Source of the DNA: an uncultured Oscillospiraceae bacterium
Lineage (GTDB): Bacteria; Bacillota; Clostridia; Oscillospirales; Oscillospiraceae
Length of the DNA: 29,180 bases
Assembly: GCA_900757415.1 (NCBI GenBank)
Contig: CAAENU010000088.1
Location: 1-29,180, forward strand
Direction: 5' to 3'
Every line of letters begins with the position of its first letter. Position 1 is the first letter of the stretch. Of this stretch, positions 16,583 to 24,174 are shown piece after piece. Below the pieces are notes generated by a model that saw only the letters and a program-made list of their open reading frames with translations, searched no databases and was not told where the DNA came from. Position numbers and translations under genes: made by a program.

Positions 16583-17929
16583 TCAGCTCTCGCAGCGGCC
16601 CAGCTTCTTCAGCAGCGCGGCGCGCAGCTCCTCGTAGCCGGGTTTGCCCAGCAGGGCAAACATATTCTTCTTATAAGCCTCGACGCCGGGTTGATCAAAG
16701 GGGTTTACATCCAGCAGATAGCCGCTCAGGCCGCAGGCATATTCAAAGAAATAGATCAGGCCGCCCAGCGTGTGGGCGTTGCCACCGTCGGTTTCAACAA
16801 TGATGTTGGGCACACCGCCCTCCACATGGGCCAGCAGCGTACCGTCCATGGCCTGACGGGCGATGAAATCCATGGACTTGCCCGCAAGGAAATTCAATCC
16901 ATCGCCGTTGGCCGCGTCAAAGGGCACCTGCTGCTGGTGCACCGAGGGGCCAAAGCGCACCACGGTTTCGAACATGTGGCGCTCGCCCTGCTGGATATAC
17001 TGCCCCATGGAGTGGAGATCGGCCGTAAACTCCACACTGGCCGGGAACAGCCCCTTGTTCTCCTTGCCCTCGCTTTCGCCGTAAAGCTGCTTCCACCACT
17101 CGGCCATAAACCGGAACGCAGGCTCATAGGCGGCCAGAATCTCGATCTTGCGGCCCATACGGTACAGCTCATACCGTGCGCTGGCATAGGCCCATGCGGG
17201 GTTTTCCGCAATATCCGCCGCGGTGCAGGTATCCATCATCTCTGCCGCGCCGGCCATCAGCGCGTCAATATCCACGCCGGCGGCCGCAATGGGCAGCAGG
17301 CCCACGGCGGTCAGCACACTATAGCGCCCGCCAATATCGTCAGGCACCACAAAGGTCTCATACCCGTTGGCATCCGCCAGAGACTTCAGCGCGCCCTTAT
17401 GGGCATCGGTGGTGGCATAAATCCGGCGGGCGGCGCCCTCCTTGCCGTAACGCTTCTCCAGCAATTCGCGGAAAAAGCGGAACGCCACGGCAGGCTCGGT
17501 GGTAGTACCGGACTTGGAGATCACGTTCACGGAGAAATCCACCCCGTCAACCAGCTCCATCACCTCGGTCAGCGCTTCGCTACTGAGGCCGTTGCCGATA
17601 AAATAAATATTGGGGGTCGTTTTCTTTTTCAGATTATAGTTGGGTGAGCAGAGGCATTCGATCACGCCCCGGGCGCCCAGATAGGAGCCGCCGATGCCGA
17701 TGACCACCAGCGCCTTGGAATCACCTTGGATCCGCGCGGCCGCCGCCTTGATCCGGCTGTATTCCTGCCGGTCATAGTTCCGGGGCAGGTGCACCCAGCC
17801 GGTAAATTCACCGCCGAGGCCGTCTCCCTGCTGCAGGCGGGTATGGGCAATGCGCAGGCGGGGCGACAGCGCCGCCTCATAGGGCAGGCGCAGAAAGTTC
17901 TGAATATTGGTAAGGTCGACCTTAATCAT
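16583..17929 (-). CDS. pgi: glucose-6-phosphate isomerase
   Basis: This enzyme interconverts glucose 6-phosphate and fructose 6-phosphate in glycolysis and gluconeogenesis (cytoplasm). The 448-residue length matches the short Bacillota form. Motifs are GIGGSYLGAR (78-87), the sugar-phosphate-binding signature SKSGTTTEPA (138-147), GQYIQQGERHMFET with the catalytic glutamate region near residue 290, and a GGNAHTLGGLIYFFE segment toward the C-terminus. ATG 17929 has AGGAGG about 9 nt upstream. It is flanked on the same strand by the small P-loop gene downstream and the carboxypeptidase gene upstream, with a gap of about 100 nt on each side. No canonical promoter was found in the upstream gap. 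Confidence 0.97.
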   Translation of the reverse strand: MIKVDLTNIQNFLRLPYEAALSPRLRIAHTRLQQGDGLGGEFTGWVHLPRNYDRQEYSRIKAAAARIQGDSKALVVIGIGGSYLGARGVIECLCSPNYNLKKKTTPNIYFIGNGLSSEALTEVMELVDGVDFSVNVISKSGTTTEPAVAFRFFRELLEKRYGKEGAARRIYATTDAHKGALKSLADANGYETFVVPDDIGGRYSVLTAVGLLPIAAAGVDIDALMAGAAEMMDTCTAADIAENPAWAYASARYELYRMGRKIEILAAYEPAFRFMAEWWKQLYGESEGKENKGLFPASVEFTADLHSMGQYIQQGERHMFETVVRFGPSVHQQQVPFDAANGDGLNFLAGKSMDFIARQAMDGTLLAHVEGGVPNIIVETDGGNAHTLGGLIYFFEYACGLSGYLLDVNPFDQPGVEAYKKNMFALLGKPGYEELRAALLKKLGRCES

Positions 17930-18031
17930 CGTACATGCCTCCTAAGTATATCTGCATCTCATTCTGATTGCACTGTCTTATAACGACTTATCTTACATCG
18001 CCGCAGCGGAAAATACAAGAGAAATTTGGAT

Positions 18032-19171
18032 TCAGCCGCAGAAAATTGCCATGCGCAGCATCCGCGCCGTCGTTTGCCCCCAGGTCAGGCGCGTCACATC
18101 CCCGCCCGCCACAACAGGAATGGTCAGCAGCGTTTCCCCCTCCCGGCTGACGGTCAGCGTCCCCAGCGTCTCACCGGCCCGCACGGGGGCAGATACCTCA
18201 TCAGGCAGATCCAGCATCTGTGTCAGGTCGGAGGAGCGGCTCTTTTCCAGCAGCAGGGTGCATCCCTCCTCCGGCAGGACAGCCGCTACCGTGTCTGCGC
18301 TGCCCAGCGTGACCGGCAGGTCGGGCAGCGGCTCCTTCGGTTGGACCGTCAGCAGTGTATAGGTGGAAAAACCGTAATTCAGCAGCGTTTTGGCGTCCGT
18401 GTTGCGGCTGTCGGAGGTAACGCCCTTCATAATCACGGCGATCAGCTCCATGCCGTCCCGTTCCGCCGTGGCGCTGATGCAGTAGCCGGCCTCCTGCGTA
18501 AAGCCGGTTTTCAGTCCGGTGGCGCCATCATAGAACCGGATCAGCTTGTTGGTGTTGCTCAAACCAAAGGTCCCATCCCGCAGAGTATCCATCCAGATGG
18601 TGGTATAGCTGCGGATCTGGGGATGGTGCAGCAGCAGCTCGCGGCTCATCAACGCGATATCATAAGCGGAAGTTACATGGTTCTCAGCCGTCAGGCCGGT
18701 ACAATTTGCGAAATGGGTATCCTTCATCCCCAACTCTCTGGCGCGGTTATTCATCTGCTCCACAAACAGCTCCGTCACGCCGGCCACATGCTCCGCCAGC
18801 GCCACGGCCGCATCGTTTCCCGAGGAGACGCACACCGCCTTGAGCAGCTCATCTACCGTGATCTGTTCCCCCTCCGCCAGAAAGACCTGACTGCCGCCCA
18901 TCCCGGCGGCATAGGCGCTGACCGTAACCACATCGTCCAGCGCGATGCGGCCGCTGTCGATCGCCTCCATGGTCAGCAGCACCGTCATGATCTTGGTCAC
19001 GCTGGCAGGCGGAAGCGCATCGTGCTCATTCTGTGCATACAGGATCTGGCCTGTGGTTTTTTCCATCAGCAGCGCGGCATGAGATGTCAGGGGCAGCTCC
19101 GCCCCCCGGCACGGCACCGCCATGCACCCCGCCAGCACCAACGCCGCCATAAAACCGGCTATCCGTTTCAT
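18032..19171 (-). CDS. D-alanyl-D-alanine carboxypeptidase (PBP5/DacF-type, S11 family)
   Basis: This 379-residue low-molecular-weight penicillin-binding protein trims the terminal D-Ala of peptidoglycan stem peptides outside the membrane. The active-site triad is intact: SVTK (57-60, nucleophile S57), SGN (117-119) and KTG (221-223). A C-terminal beta-rich domain (about 270-360) follows, as in PBP5/DacF. The N-terminus MKRIAGFMAALVLAGC is a signal peptide that contains a lipobox, LAGC, with C16, so the enzyme may be a lipoprotein; cleavage after CRGA is the alternative. The usual C-terminal amphipathic anchor is only weakly suggested (TTARMLRMAIF). GGGAGG lies about 9 nt before the ATG. The gene is divergent from the MATE gene. 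Confidence 0.94.
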   Translation of the reverse strand: MKRIAGFMAALVLAGCMAVPCRGAELPLTSHAALLMEKTTGQILYAQNEHDALPPASVTKIMTVLLTMEAIDSGRIALDDVVTVSAYAAGMGGSQVFLAEGEQITVDELLKAVCVSSGNDAAVALAEHVAGVTELFVEQMNNRARELGMKDTHFANCTGLTAENHVTSAYDIALMSRELLLHHPQIRSYTTIWMDTLRDGTFGLSNTNKLIRFYDGATGLKTGFTQEAGYCISATAERDGMELIAVIMKGVTSDSRNTDAKTLLNYGFSTYTLLTVQPKEPLPDLPVTLGSADTVAAVLPEEGCTLLLEKSRSSDLTQMLDLPDEVSAPVRAGETLGTLTVSREGETLLTIPVVAGGDVTRLTWGQTTARMLRMAIFCG

Positions 19172-19362
19172 TATCGCAGTCCTCCCCCGCTTTTTCTGCT
19201 GTTATGATATGCCGCATCCGCCGAAGCTATGCCCGTACCGTTACATTACGGGCAGCCGAGACGAGGCCGCGGACTTCCGCCGACACGGGATCGCCCTTTT
19301 GTCACTGGCAGCTTATATAACAAAGGAAAAACGCTTCTGCTTTACGGATAGCGTGCACGGAA

Positions 19363-19391
19363 TTGACTTTGTTCCCCGCAGCCGGTATAAT
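19363..19391 (+). promoter_or_regulatory. sigma-A-type promoter for the MATE gene
   Basis: TTGACT (19363-19368) and a consensus TATAAT (19386-19391) are separated by 17 bp. Transcription is expected to begin near 19398, about 29 nt before the ATG at 19427. Confidence 0.82.
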
Positions 19392-19426
19392 AGGGCGGAT
19401 AAATTGGCCTTTTGGGATGGCATGTG

Positions 19427-20779
19427 ATGAACAAAGATCTGACTCAGGGGTCCGTAATGGGTTCCATGCTGCGCTTTGCCGTCCCCATGATTCTGGGGGA
19501 TCTGCTGCAGCAGTGCTATAATATCGCCGACACGCTGATCGTGGGGCAGTATCTGGGGCGCAACGCGCTGGCCGCCGTCGGCTCCTCCTTTACGCTGATG
19601 ACTTTTCTGACATCGATTTTGCTGGGGTTGTGTATGGGCAGCGGCGCGCTGTTTTCCATCCGCTTCGGCCAGCGGGATGAAGCGGCCCTGCGGGAGAGTG
19701 TGTGCGCCTCTTTTGTGCTGATCGCGGCAGCGGCGCTGGCGTTGAATATACTGGCCTTTGCCTGTCTGGACTGGCTTTCGGTCTTTCTCCGCGTTCCCGC
19801 GGAGGTGTGGGACGGCATGCGCGCATACCTCTATGTGATTTTTCAGGGAATTCTTGCCACGTTCCTGTATAACTACTTTGCCTGTTATCTGCGTGCCGTT
19901 GGCAATTCCGTTGTGCCGCTGGTGTTTCTGGCCGTTTCGGCTGCGCTGAATATTCTGCTGGATCTGTGGTTTATTCTGGGATTGGGCCGCGGCGTGACCG
20001 GCGCGGCGGAGGCTACGGTGATCGCTCAATATGCCGCCGGCATCGGCATCGCCCTCTATGCGCTGATACGCTGTCCGCAGGTGCGCGCCGTGGGCGCACT
20101 GCGTCATCTTCGCTGGCGGCGCATGCGGGAGATCGGAGCCTTCTCCGTTCTGACCTGTGTGCAGCAGTCCGTGATGAATCTGGGGATCCTGATGGTGCAG
20201 GGATTAGTCAACAGCTTCGGCCCTGTGGTGATGGCGGCCTTTGCCGCCGCGGTGAAAATTGACGCCTTTGCCTATATGCCGGTGCAGGACTTCGGCAACG
20301 CGTTTTCCACCTTTATTGCCCAGAATTACGGCGCCCGTCAGAAAGAACGTATCCGCACCGGACTAAAAGGCGCCATCTGTGCCTCGGCATTGTTCTGCGT
20401 GGCGGTCTCGGCGCTGGTATACCTGTTCGCCCGACCGCTGATGGCCCTGTTTGTGGAGGCGGGCGAAACGGAGATCATCCGCGAGGGTGTACGCTACCTG
20501 CGGATCGAGGGCGTATTCTATTGTGGTATCGGCTGCCTGTTTTTGCTGTATGGACTGTACCGGGCGCTGGGAAAACCGGGCATGAGCGTGGTACTTACCG
20601 TGATCTCGTTGGGTACCCGCGTGGCGCTGGCCTATCTGCTGTCGGCCATTCCCGCCATCGGCGTGGCGGGGATCTGGTGGTCGGTGCCCATCGGCTGGCT
20701 GCTGGCGGATCTGGCCGGACTGGTTTACTATGCGCGGCGGAAAAACACACTGCTCTCCCAGGAAAAGGCCGTCATGTGA
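19427..20779 (+). CDS. MATE family efflux transporter
   Basis: This 450-residue membrane protein has about twelve hydrophobic segments in two halves. The opening is typical of the MATE family: LTQGSVMGSMLRFAVPMILG, with QQCYNIADTLIVGQYLG. ALAAVGSSFTLMTFLTSILL and CMGSGALFSIRFGQRDE follow. The second half has AAAVKIDAFAYMPVQDFGNAFSTFIAQNYG. MATE proteins export cationic drugs or metabolites using a Na+ or H+ gradient; the substrate is unknown here. ATG 19427 is preferred. An in-frame TTG at 19412 exists, but only a weak GGGATGG precedes 19427, so the start is not fully settled. A strong terminator follows. This is the last clearly chromosomal gene before the tRNA fragment. Confidence 0.93.
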   Translation: MNKDLTQGSVMGSMLRFAVPMILGDLLQQCYNIADTLIVGQYLGRNALAAVGSSFTLMTFLTSILLGLCMGSGALFSIRFGQRDEAALRESVCASFVLIAAAALALNILAFACLDWLSVFLRVPAEVWDGMRAYLYVIFQGILATFLYNYFACYLRAVGNSVVPLVFLAVSAALNILLDLWFILGLGRGVTGAAEATVIAQYAAGIGIALYALIRCPQVRAVGALRHLRWRRMREIGAFSVLTCVQQSVMNLGILMVQGLVNSFGPVVMAAFAAAVKIDAFAYMPVQDFGNAFSTFIAQNYGARQKERIRTGLKGAICASALFCVAVSALVYLFARPLMALFVEAGETEIIREGVRYLRIEGVFYCGIGCLFLLYGLYRALGKPGMSVVLTVISLGTRVALAYLLSAIPAIGVAGIWWSVPIGWLLADLAGLVYYARRKNTLLSQEKAVM

Positions 20780-20792
20780 ACGCATTATATTG

Positions 20793-20830
20793 AAAAAAGC
20801 AGGAGCGGCCCGCGGGCCGCTCCTGCTTTT
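20793..20830. terminator. bidirectional terminator shared by the MATE gene and the tRNA-Leu remnant
   Basis: A near-perfect palindrome at 20798-20827, AGCAGGAGCGGCC paired with GGCCGCTCCTGCT, has a 4-nt centre. It has 4 T on the right and 6 A on the left (T-run on the complement). On the - strand it lies directly after the CCA end of the tRNA fragment, so it was probably the original tRNA terminator. Confidence 0.92.
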
Positions 20831-20881
20831 GGTGCGCCTGAAGGGACTCGAACCCACACGCTGGAAGCACGAGAACCTAAG
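20830..20881 (-). other. attachment site: 3' fragment of tRNA-Leu(UAG), anticodon loop to CCA
   Basis: On the - strand this reads CTTAGGT (anticodon loop with TAG, 20881-20875), TCTCG (3' anticodon stem), a class II variable arm TGCTTCCAGCGT, a T arm GTGGG-TTCGAGT-CCCTT, the 3' acceptor strand CAGGCGC, and A plus CCA. The expected 5' anticodon stem (CGAGA), D arm and 5' acceptor strand (GCGCCTG) are missing; the sequence before the loop is unrelated. Such a fragment is the usual product of site-specific integration into a tRNA gene, with the intact copy restored at the other end. A CTAAGG/CCTTAG inverted repeat (20877-20882 and 20892-20897) lies at the junction. The T stem has one T-T mismatch. 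Confidence 0.85.
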
Positions 20882-20897
20882 GGGTATGTCACCTTAG

Positions 20898-21142
20898 TGA
20901 AAGATTTTCAGAGCCCTCCATATCATAAGGGAAAGGCATCTTTCCAACGCTTCAAAAGATATTTCGGTCGTGACCGGCCGAACATCTGTTAAATCATAGC
21001 ACACTCTGCCGGAAAAGTATAGCATGATTATAGCTTTGCGGGAGGAAATTTCTGCTGCCCCGGCATAAAGCAGAGGGGAAGGGACGCTGTCTATTTGTTT
21101 TCTTCCGGGGAACTCATTTCTTGGCGCTAAGTGGTTGTTTTC
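20898..21142. other. gene-free junction interval inside the element
   Basis: I see no gene here. The stretch holds a CGGTC/GACCG inverted repeat (20965-20976) and an extended -10-like site on the - strand. It lies between the att fragment and the end of the AAA+ gene, where integrase or excision-factor binding sites would be expected, but none can be identified by eye. Confidence 0.5.
21016..21024 (-). promoter_or_regulatory. extended -10 promoter-like site pointing at the att fragment
   Basis: On the - strand TGCTATACT is an extended -10 box (TGNTATAAT-like). No good -35 is present. The same core appears before two other element genes. Transcription from it would run toward the tRNA fragment and its terminator, and no convincing ORF lies in between. 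Confidence 0.35.
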
Positions 21143-23056
21143 TTATCCTGCAAATCCGATACGCCTTTGTACTTGCACAGAGTCCAAGAGTGCGCGCATA
21201 TCGCTTTCTGCGAAAACCGCCTGAATATCTTCTGCGCTGATCATATTATCGTTTGTTCGCAGGGCCTGTTTCATACGAATGCGCTCAAAAACTTTGCGGA
21301 TCAGTCTGGCGTTGGAGAAGTTTTCATCTTTATTACGAATGATTTGTTCAGCCATTTGCCGCAGCGTTACTTTTGCATCGGCGCCTAACTGATACGCTTC
21401 TGACTCCGCATATTTGCAATATATCTGCACCAGTTCTTCTGCTGAATAGTCCGGAAAGTCAATATAAAACTGAATGCGATCCCGAAGTCCGGGGTTACTG
21501 CTCAACATCTGATTCATCTCGTTTGTGTAGCCGGCCATGATGCAAACAAAATCTCTCCGTGAATCCTCCAGGCGCTTCACGAGGGTGTTGATTGCTTCGT
21601 GTCCGTAGTCATAAGCAGCGTTAGATACGAGTGCATATGCCTCATCAATGAACAACACCCCACCCAGCGCATCCTTAACAACAGATGCCGTCTTTGCGGC
21701 TGTTCCTCCGAGATATTGAGAAACCAGACCATCCCGATCCGTTTCGATGAACTTCTCTCCGTCCTTAATAATACCAATTTCACCGAACAGCTTACCAACC
21801 AAACGGGCGACAGTCGTCTTGCCTGTTCTCGGATTCCCCCTGAACACCATATGTAGGCACGGAAGCGCAGATCTTCCCCGGTTTTTAAGCAGGGCGACAA
21901 TTTCTCTGACGCATTTTTTCACGGAATCAAGTCCGATCAATGCGTCTAACTCTTCAAGGGCGTTACTTTTCTTATCGGACTTTTTCGCCAATGGATCAAA
22001 ATCAGATGCGTGCATGATGAATTCCGTATTATCGGCATCCGCCAACTGATTCTGTATCACGGAGTATAGCTGCGTCTGCAATGTGGGATATGGAAGTTTT
22101 AGGATGTCACTATTTCGGAAACTTTTTGCGTCAAAAGTAAATCCATACTCTTTGGCAGCACATTTCAACAACTCAACTTTCTCTTCTTCCCTCAGGTCTT
22201 TAATCTCGACGGTATGCGGGAAAAACGCCTTAAAATAATCAAATTCCTGCGCTTTTTCGTATTGAGCGCGATCCATCGTAGTAATATAGATGTTTTTCCT
22301 GCGGCTCAGCAGACGAAACGATTCTTCTTGCGGTATCCCCCATCGGAAACCGTCATGATTGCCAAAATCCCAGGTTTCCATGATGAAATAAAACAAAGAT
22401 GTATTCGAAGATGTACAAACGGCATCGTCCAAATCGCCACGCACAATTCTTTGATCTTTAATAATGCCCTTACCGACTAACAGGCTGTAAAGCATATCAG
22501 AAAACACAAACTCATTGGCACCGCAGTCATTTACAAGAACCACGTTGTAGTTTCCTCTTTTGCCCCGCTCTATCATTCGGTCAGATAAGGAATTGATCCT
22601 GCGAAAAGCTTCTTTGAAGGAAGAAAAGCCTGTCATTTTTTTCGTGCGGCTAAGTTGTTCTTTTGAAGTTTCTAAAATAAGGCGGAACTCGGCGTTTCCT
22701 CGAATATAACCGCCGGAGTAGGCACTCATCAGATTTTTTGCGATGGGCAGTGCATCCAAAACTTCTTTAGGAGCAGTATGCTGCTTGATCGGCAAAAGTT
22801 CAATCTTACAACCGAATATGTCCTTCAGTTCCGAGATATCTTCATGAAGCGGGGTGTCCTTCCGATCTGCCTTGACCAAATACAAAAATCTGAGCATGAC
22901 CCGGTTTGGCTTTTCCAAATCATAGAAAGGTTTGTCCATATAAAGATACTTGCAACTGCCGTTCAAATCTGCAATGCAATTTGTAATCGAATCCCAGTCT
23001 CTCTGAATTTTGGGAGAACGTGGTATTGTAAAATAGTAATATTCCATCTTCTCCAT
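21143..23056 (-). CDS. AAA+ ATPase, SpoVK/CbbX type, with long N-terminal region
   Basis: This is a 637-residue protein. The C-terminal half is a full AAA+ module: DALIGLDSVKKCVREIVALL (371-390) leads into Walker A GNPRTGKT (407-414), Walker B GGVLFIDEAY (465-474), sensor AGYTNEM and the arginine-finger segment NPGLRDRI (521-528), then the helical lid. This resembles SpoVK/CbbX/EccA remodelling ATPases. Residues about 165-300 look like a second, degenerate AAA+ fold without a P-loop (NVVLVNDCGANEFVF at 171-185; YFIMETWDF; NIYITTMDRAQY). Residues 1-110 match nothing I know. It follows the 137-aa gene, whose final codons contain its GGAGG site 10 nt before ATG, so the pair is probably coupled. 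Its target is unknown; phage defence or element upkeep is speculative. Confidence 0.88.
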   Translation of the reverse strand: MEKMEYYYFTIPRSPKIQRDWDSITNCIADLNGSCKYLYMDKPFYDLEKPNRVMLRFLYLVKADRKDTPLHEDISELKDIFGCKIELLPIKQHTAPKEVLDALPIAKNLMSAYSGGYIRGNAEFRLILETSKEQLSRTKKMTGFSSFKEAFRRINSLSDRMIERGKRGNYNVVLVNDCGANEFVFSDMLYSLLVGKGIIKDQRIVRGDLDDAVCTSSNTSLFYFIMETWDFGNHDGFRWGIPQEESFRLLSRRKNIYITTMDRAQYEKAQEFDYFKAFFPHTVEIKDLREEEKVELLKCAAKEYGFTFDAKSFRNSDILKLPYPTLQTQLYSVIQNQLADADNTEFIMHASDFDPLAKKSDKKSNALEELDALIGLDSVKKCVREIVALLKNRGRSALPCLHMVFRGNPRTGKTTVARLVGKLFGEIGIIKDGEKFIETDRDGLVSQYLGGTAAKTASVVKDALGGVLFIDEAYALVSNAAYDYGHEAINTLVKRLEDSRRDFVCIMAGYTNEMNQMLSSNPGLRDRIQFYIDFPDYSAEELVQIYCKYAESEAYQLGADAKVTLRQMAEQIIRNKDENFSNARLIRKVFERIRMKQALRTNDNMISAEDIQAVFAESDMRALLDSVQVQRRIGFAG

Positions 23057-23062
23057 AATGCT

Positions 23063-23476
23063 TTAGCCTCCATATATGGTACATATCCTTGAATGGAATG
23101 TAAGGGGATGAAAGAATCCTATCATAGCGATCTGCCCAGGAATATCGCCGTTATTGTCGACTGTTTCGGCGGCTTCCTGCTCTGCGTTTCTTATAAGCTC
23201 CTGCACCTCCGCAATAGCCGCAAGGAGGTCCTGTACAGAAACCTGTTCTGCCCACAGCACTTCATAGTAGCGATAGCGTCCTGAGGAATAGAAACATCTG
23301 TCATATTCGGGGTGTAGTTGGTTATGCGGACGATTTTGATCCACTGTTTCCAGGGCCGAAGTCAGATCATCCAAATAGTAATTCAGCGTTTCAAGTCTGG
23401 AAGGATAGCCGCAGACTGAACGCTCAAAAAGCCCGGTGGGGTTAGAATCAGGCGTATAGTTTGAAAAGTATCCCAT
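23063..23476 (-). CDS. hypothetical protein, partner of the AAA+ ATPase
   Basis: This 137-residue soluble protein is not recognised. It is rich in Tyr, Asn and acidic residues, with a helical middle: LETLNYYLDDLTSALETVDQ (about 29-48) and VSVQDLLAAIAEVQELIRNA (about 79-98), which could form a coiled-coil or helical hairpin. The start at 23476 has GGGAGAA about 9 nt upstream. The stop is 6 nt before the AAA+ start, and the ribosome-binding site for that gene lies inside this one, so it may supply a substrate adaptor or regulator to the ATPase; that is inference. A 14-bp inverted repeat lies upstream, in the gap that separates it from the GIY-YIG gene. Confidence 0.75.
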   Translation of the reverse strand: MGYFSNYTPDSNPTGLFERSVCGYPSRLETLNYYLDDLTSALETVDQNRPHNQLHPEYDRCFYSSGRYRYYEVLWAEQVSVQDLLAAIAEVQELIRNAEQEAAETVDNNGDIPGQIAMIGFFHPLTFHSRICTIYGG

Positions 23477-23580
23477 TTCTATGTTCTCCCTTCCAAAAAA
23501 CGTTCAGGAACATCCAGACAACGCAGTCGCAGCGGCATAGGTTCAGTTATCGCATTCTCCGTTCTAACAATAAGATAGCA

Positions 23581-23614
23581 CGGCACCCTGTACAAATGTC
23601 TGTACAGGGTGCCG
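23581..23614. repeat. perfect 14-bp inverted repeat with TGTACA core
   Basis: CGGCACCCTGTACA (23581-23594) and TGTACAGGGTGCCG (23601-23614) surround AATGTC. It follows the GIY-YIG stop on the - strand but has no T-run, so it is a poor terminator. Its centre (23589-23604) matches 25420-25435 at 15 of 16 positions, which suggests a regulator-binding site. Confidence 0.7.
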
Positions 23615-23619
23615 CGCGA

Positions 23620-24072
23620 TCATTTTCGCCAGTTGGCTATGGGATAGGTGCCATACTTCCTCTTGAAGTTTTCCAGCAGGAGGCGTTCTTTATCTTCACA
23701 GTTTTCGCAGACACACCATCTGCAGATAAGGTTTTCATATCCTTCGACTTGAAAAATCGCCCGTCCGCCACGGTGGTTGTTCCCTCCGTCGAAGCCGTAA
23801 CGCATATACTGCCGCAACCGTTGAAACAATCCCCTTTTGCCATTCGCCTTGCCTATATAGAGAATATCAGAGGGAACACGCTTTGTCTCTAAGTATTCAA
23901 CGCGATAGGCATCGCCGGGATGATTGTCAATGGTATCCTTGAAAGCAACCTCCATCCCGGCCGGGATGCGGATGCAGTAGACTCCTTTTTTTGCGGGAAT
24001 GAGGAGAGGATCTTCAAAATCCTTTTGCCTGCAAAAATCATCCCACAGTTCAGCCAGTGTTGCTTCTCCCAT
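23620..24072 (-). CDS. GIY-YIG nuclease-like protein
   Basis: This 150-residue protein has the GIY-YIG layout: KKGVYCI (GVY at 30-32), SDILYIGKA (YIG at 72-74), an arginine-bearing helix RGLFQRLRQY (80-89), a likely metal-binding glutamate in ERLLLENF (E134 area), and a terminal asparagine in PIANW (N147). The insert between the first two motifs is longer than in UvrC-type domains. CRWCVCENC (117-125) adds four cysteines that might bind zinc. It probably cuts DNA or is a regulatory derivative; the target is unknown. ATG 24072 is chosen because AAAGGAG lies 8 nt upstream, while in-frame codons from 24114 lack such a site. The preceding leader ORF ends inside this ribosome-binding site. Confidence 0.85.
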   Translation of the reverse strand: MGEATLAELWDDFCRQKDFEDPLLIPAKKGVYCIRIPAGMEVAFKDTIDNHPGDAYRVEYLETKRVPSDILYIGKANGKRGLFQRLRQYMRYGFDGGNNHRGGRAIFQVEGYENLICRWCVCENCEDKERLLLENFKRKYGTYPIANWRK

Positions 24073-24086
24073 AGCTGCTTCTCCTT

Positions 24087-24134
24087 TCATAGGGGCACAT
24101 CGAAGTGTCCGCACATTCGGGTAACAATGCTCAT
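24087..24134 (-). CDS. 15-codon leader ORF ahead of the GIY-YIG gene
   Basis: On the - strand ATG 24134 opens MSIVTRMCGHFDVPL and a TGA at 24089-24087. An excellent AGGAGGG (24149-24143) lies 8 nt upstream. The stop overlaps the first base of the AAAGGAG used by the GIY-YIG gene, as in translational coupling or leader-peptide control. The peptide is too short for family assignment. Confidence 0.5.
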   Translation of the reverse strand: MSIVTRMCGHFDVPL

Positions 24135-24174
24135 AGCCATTTCCCTCCTGTTTTCACCCAAGGTTTGTGGGATT

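Noticed and set aside
20830..20897. A complete tRNA-Leu gene
   Set aside because: The 5' acceptor strand, D arm and 5' anticodon stem are absent in the adjoining DNA.
20898..21142. Integrase or excisionase fragment next to the att site
   Set aside because: Only short frames (about 20 codons) without ribosome-binding sites or recognisable motifs are present.
23581..23614. Rho-independent terminator for the GIY-YIG gene
   Set aside because: The stem is perfect but no T-run follows on either strand.
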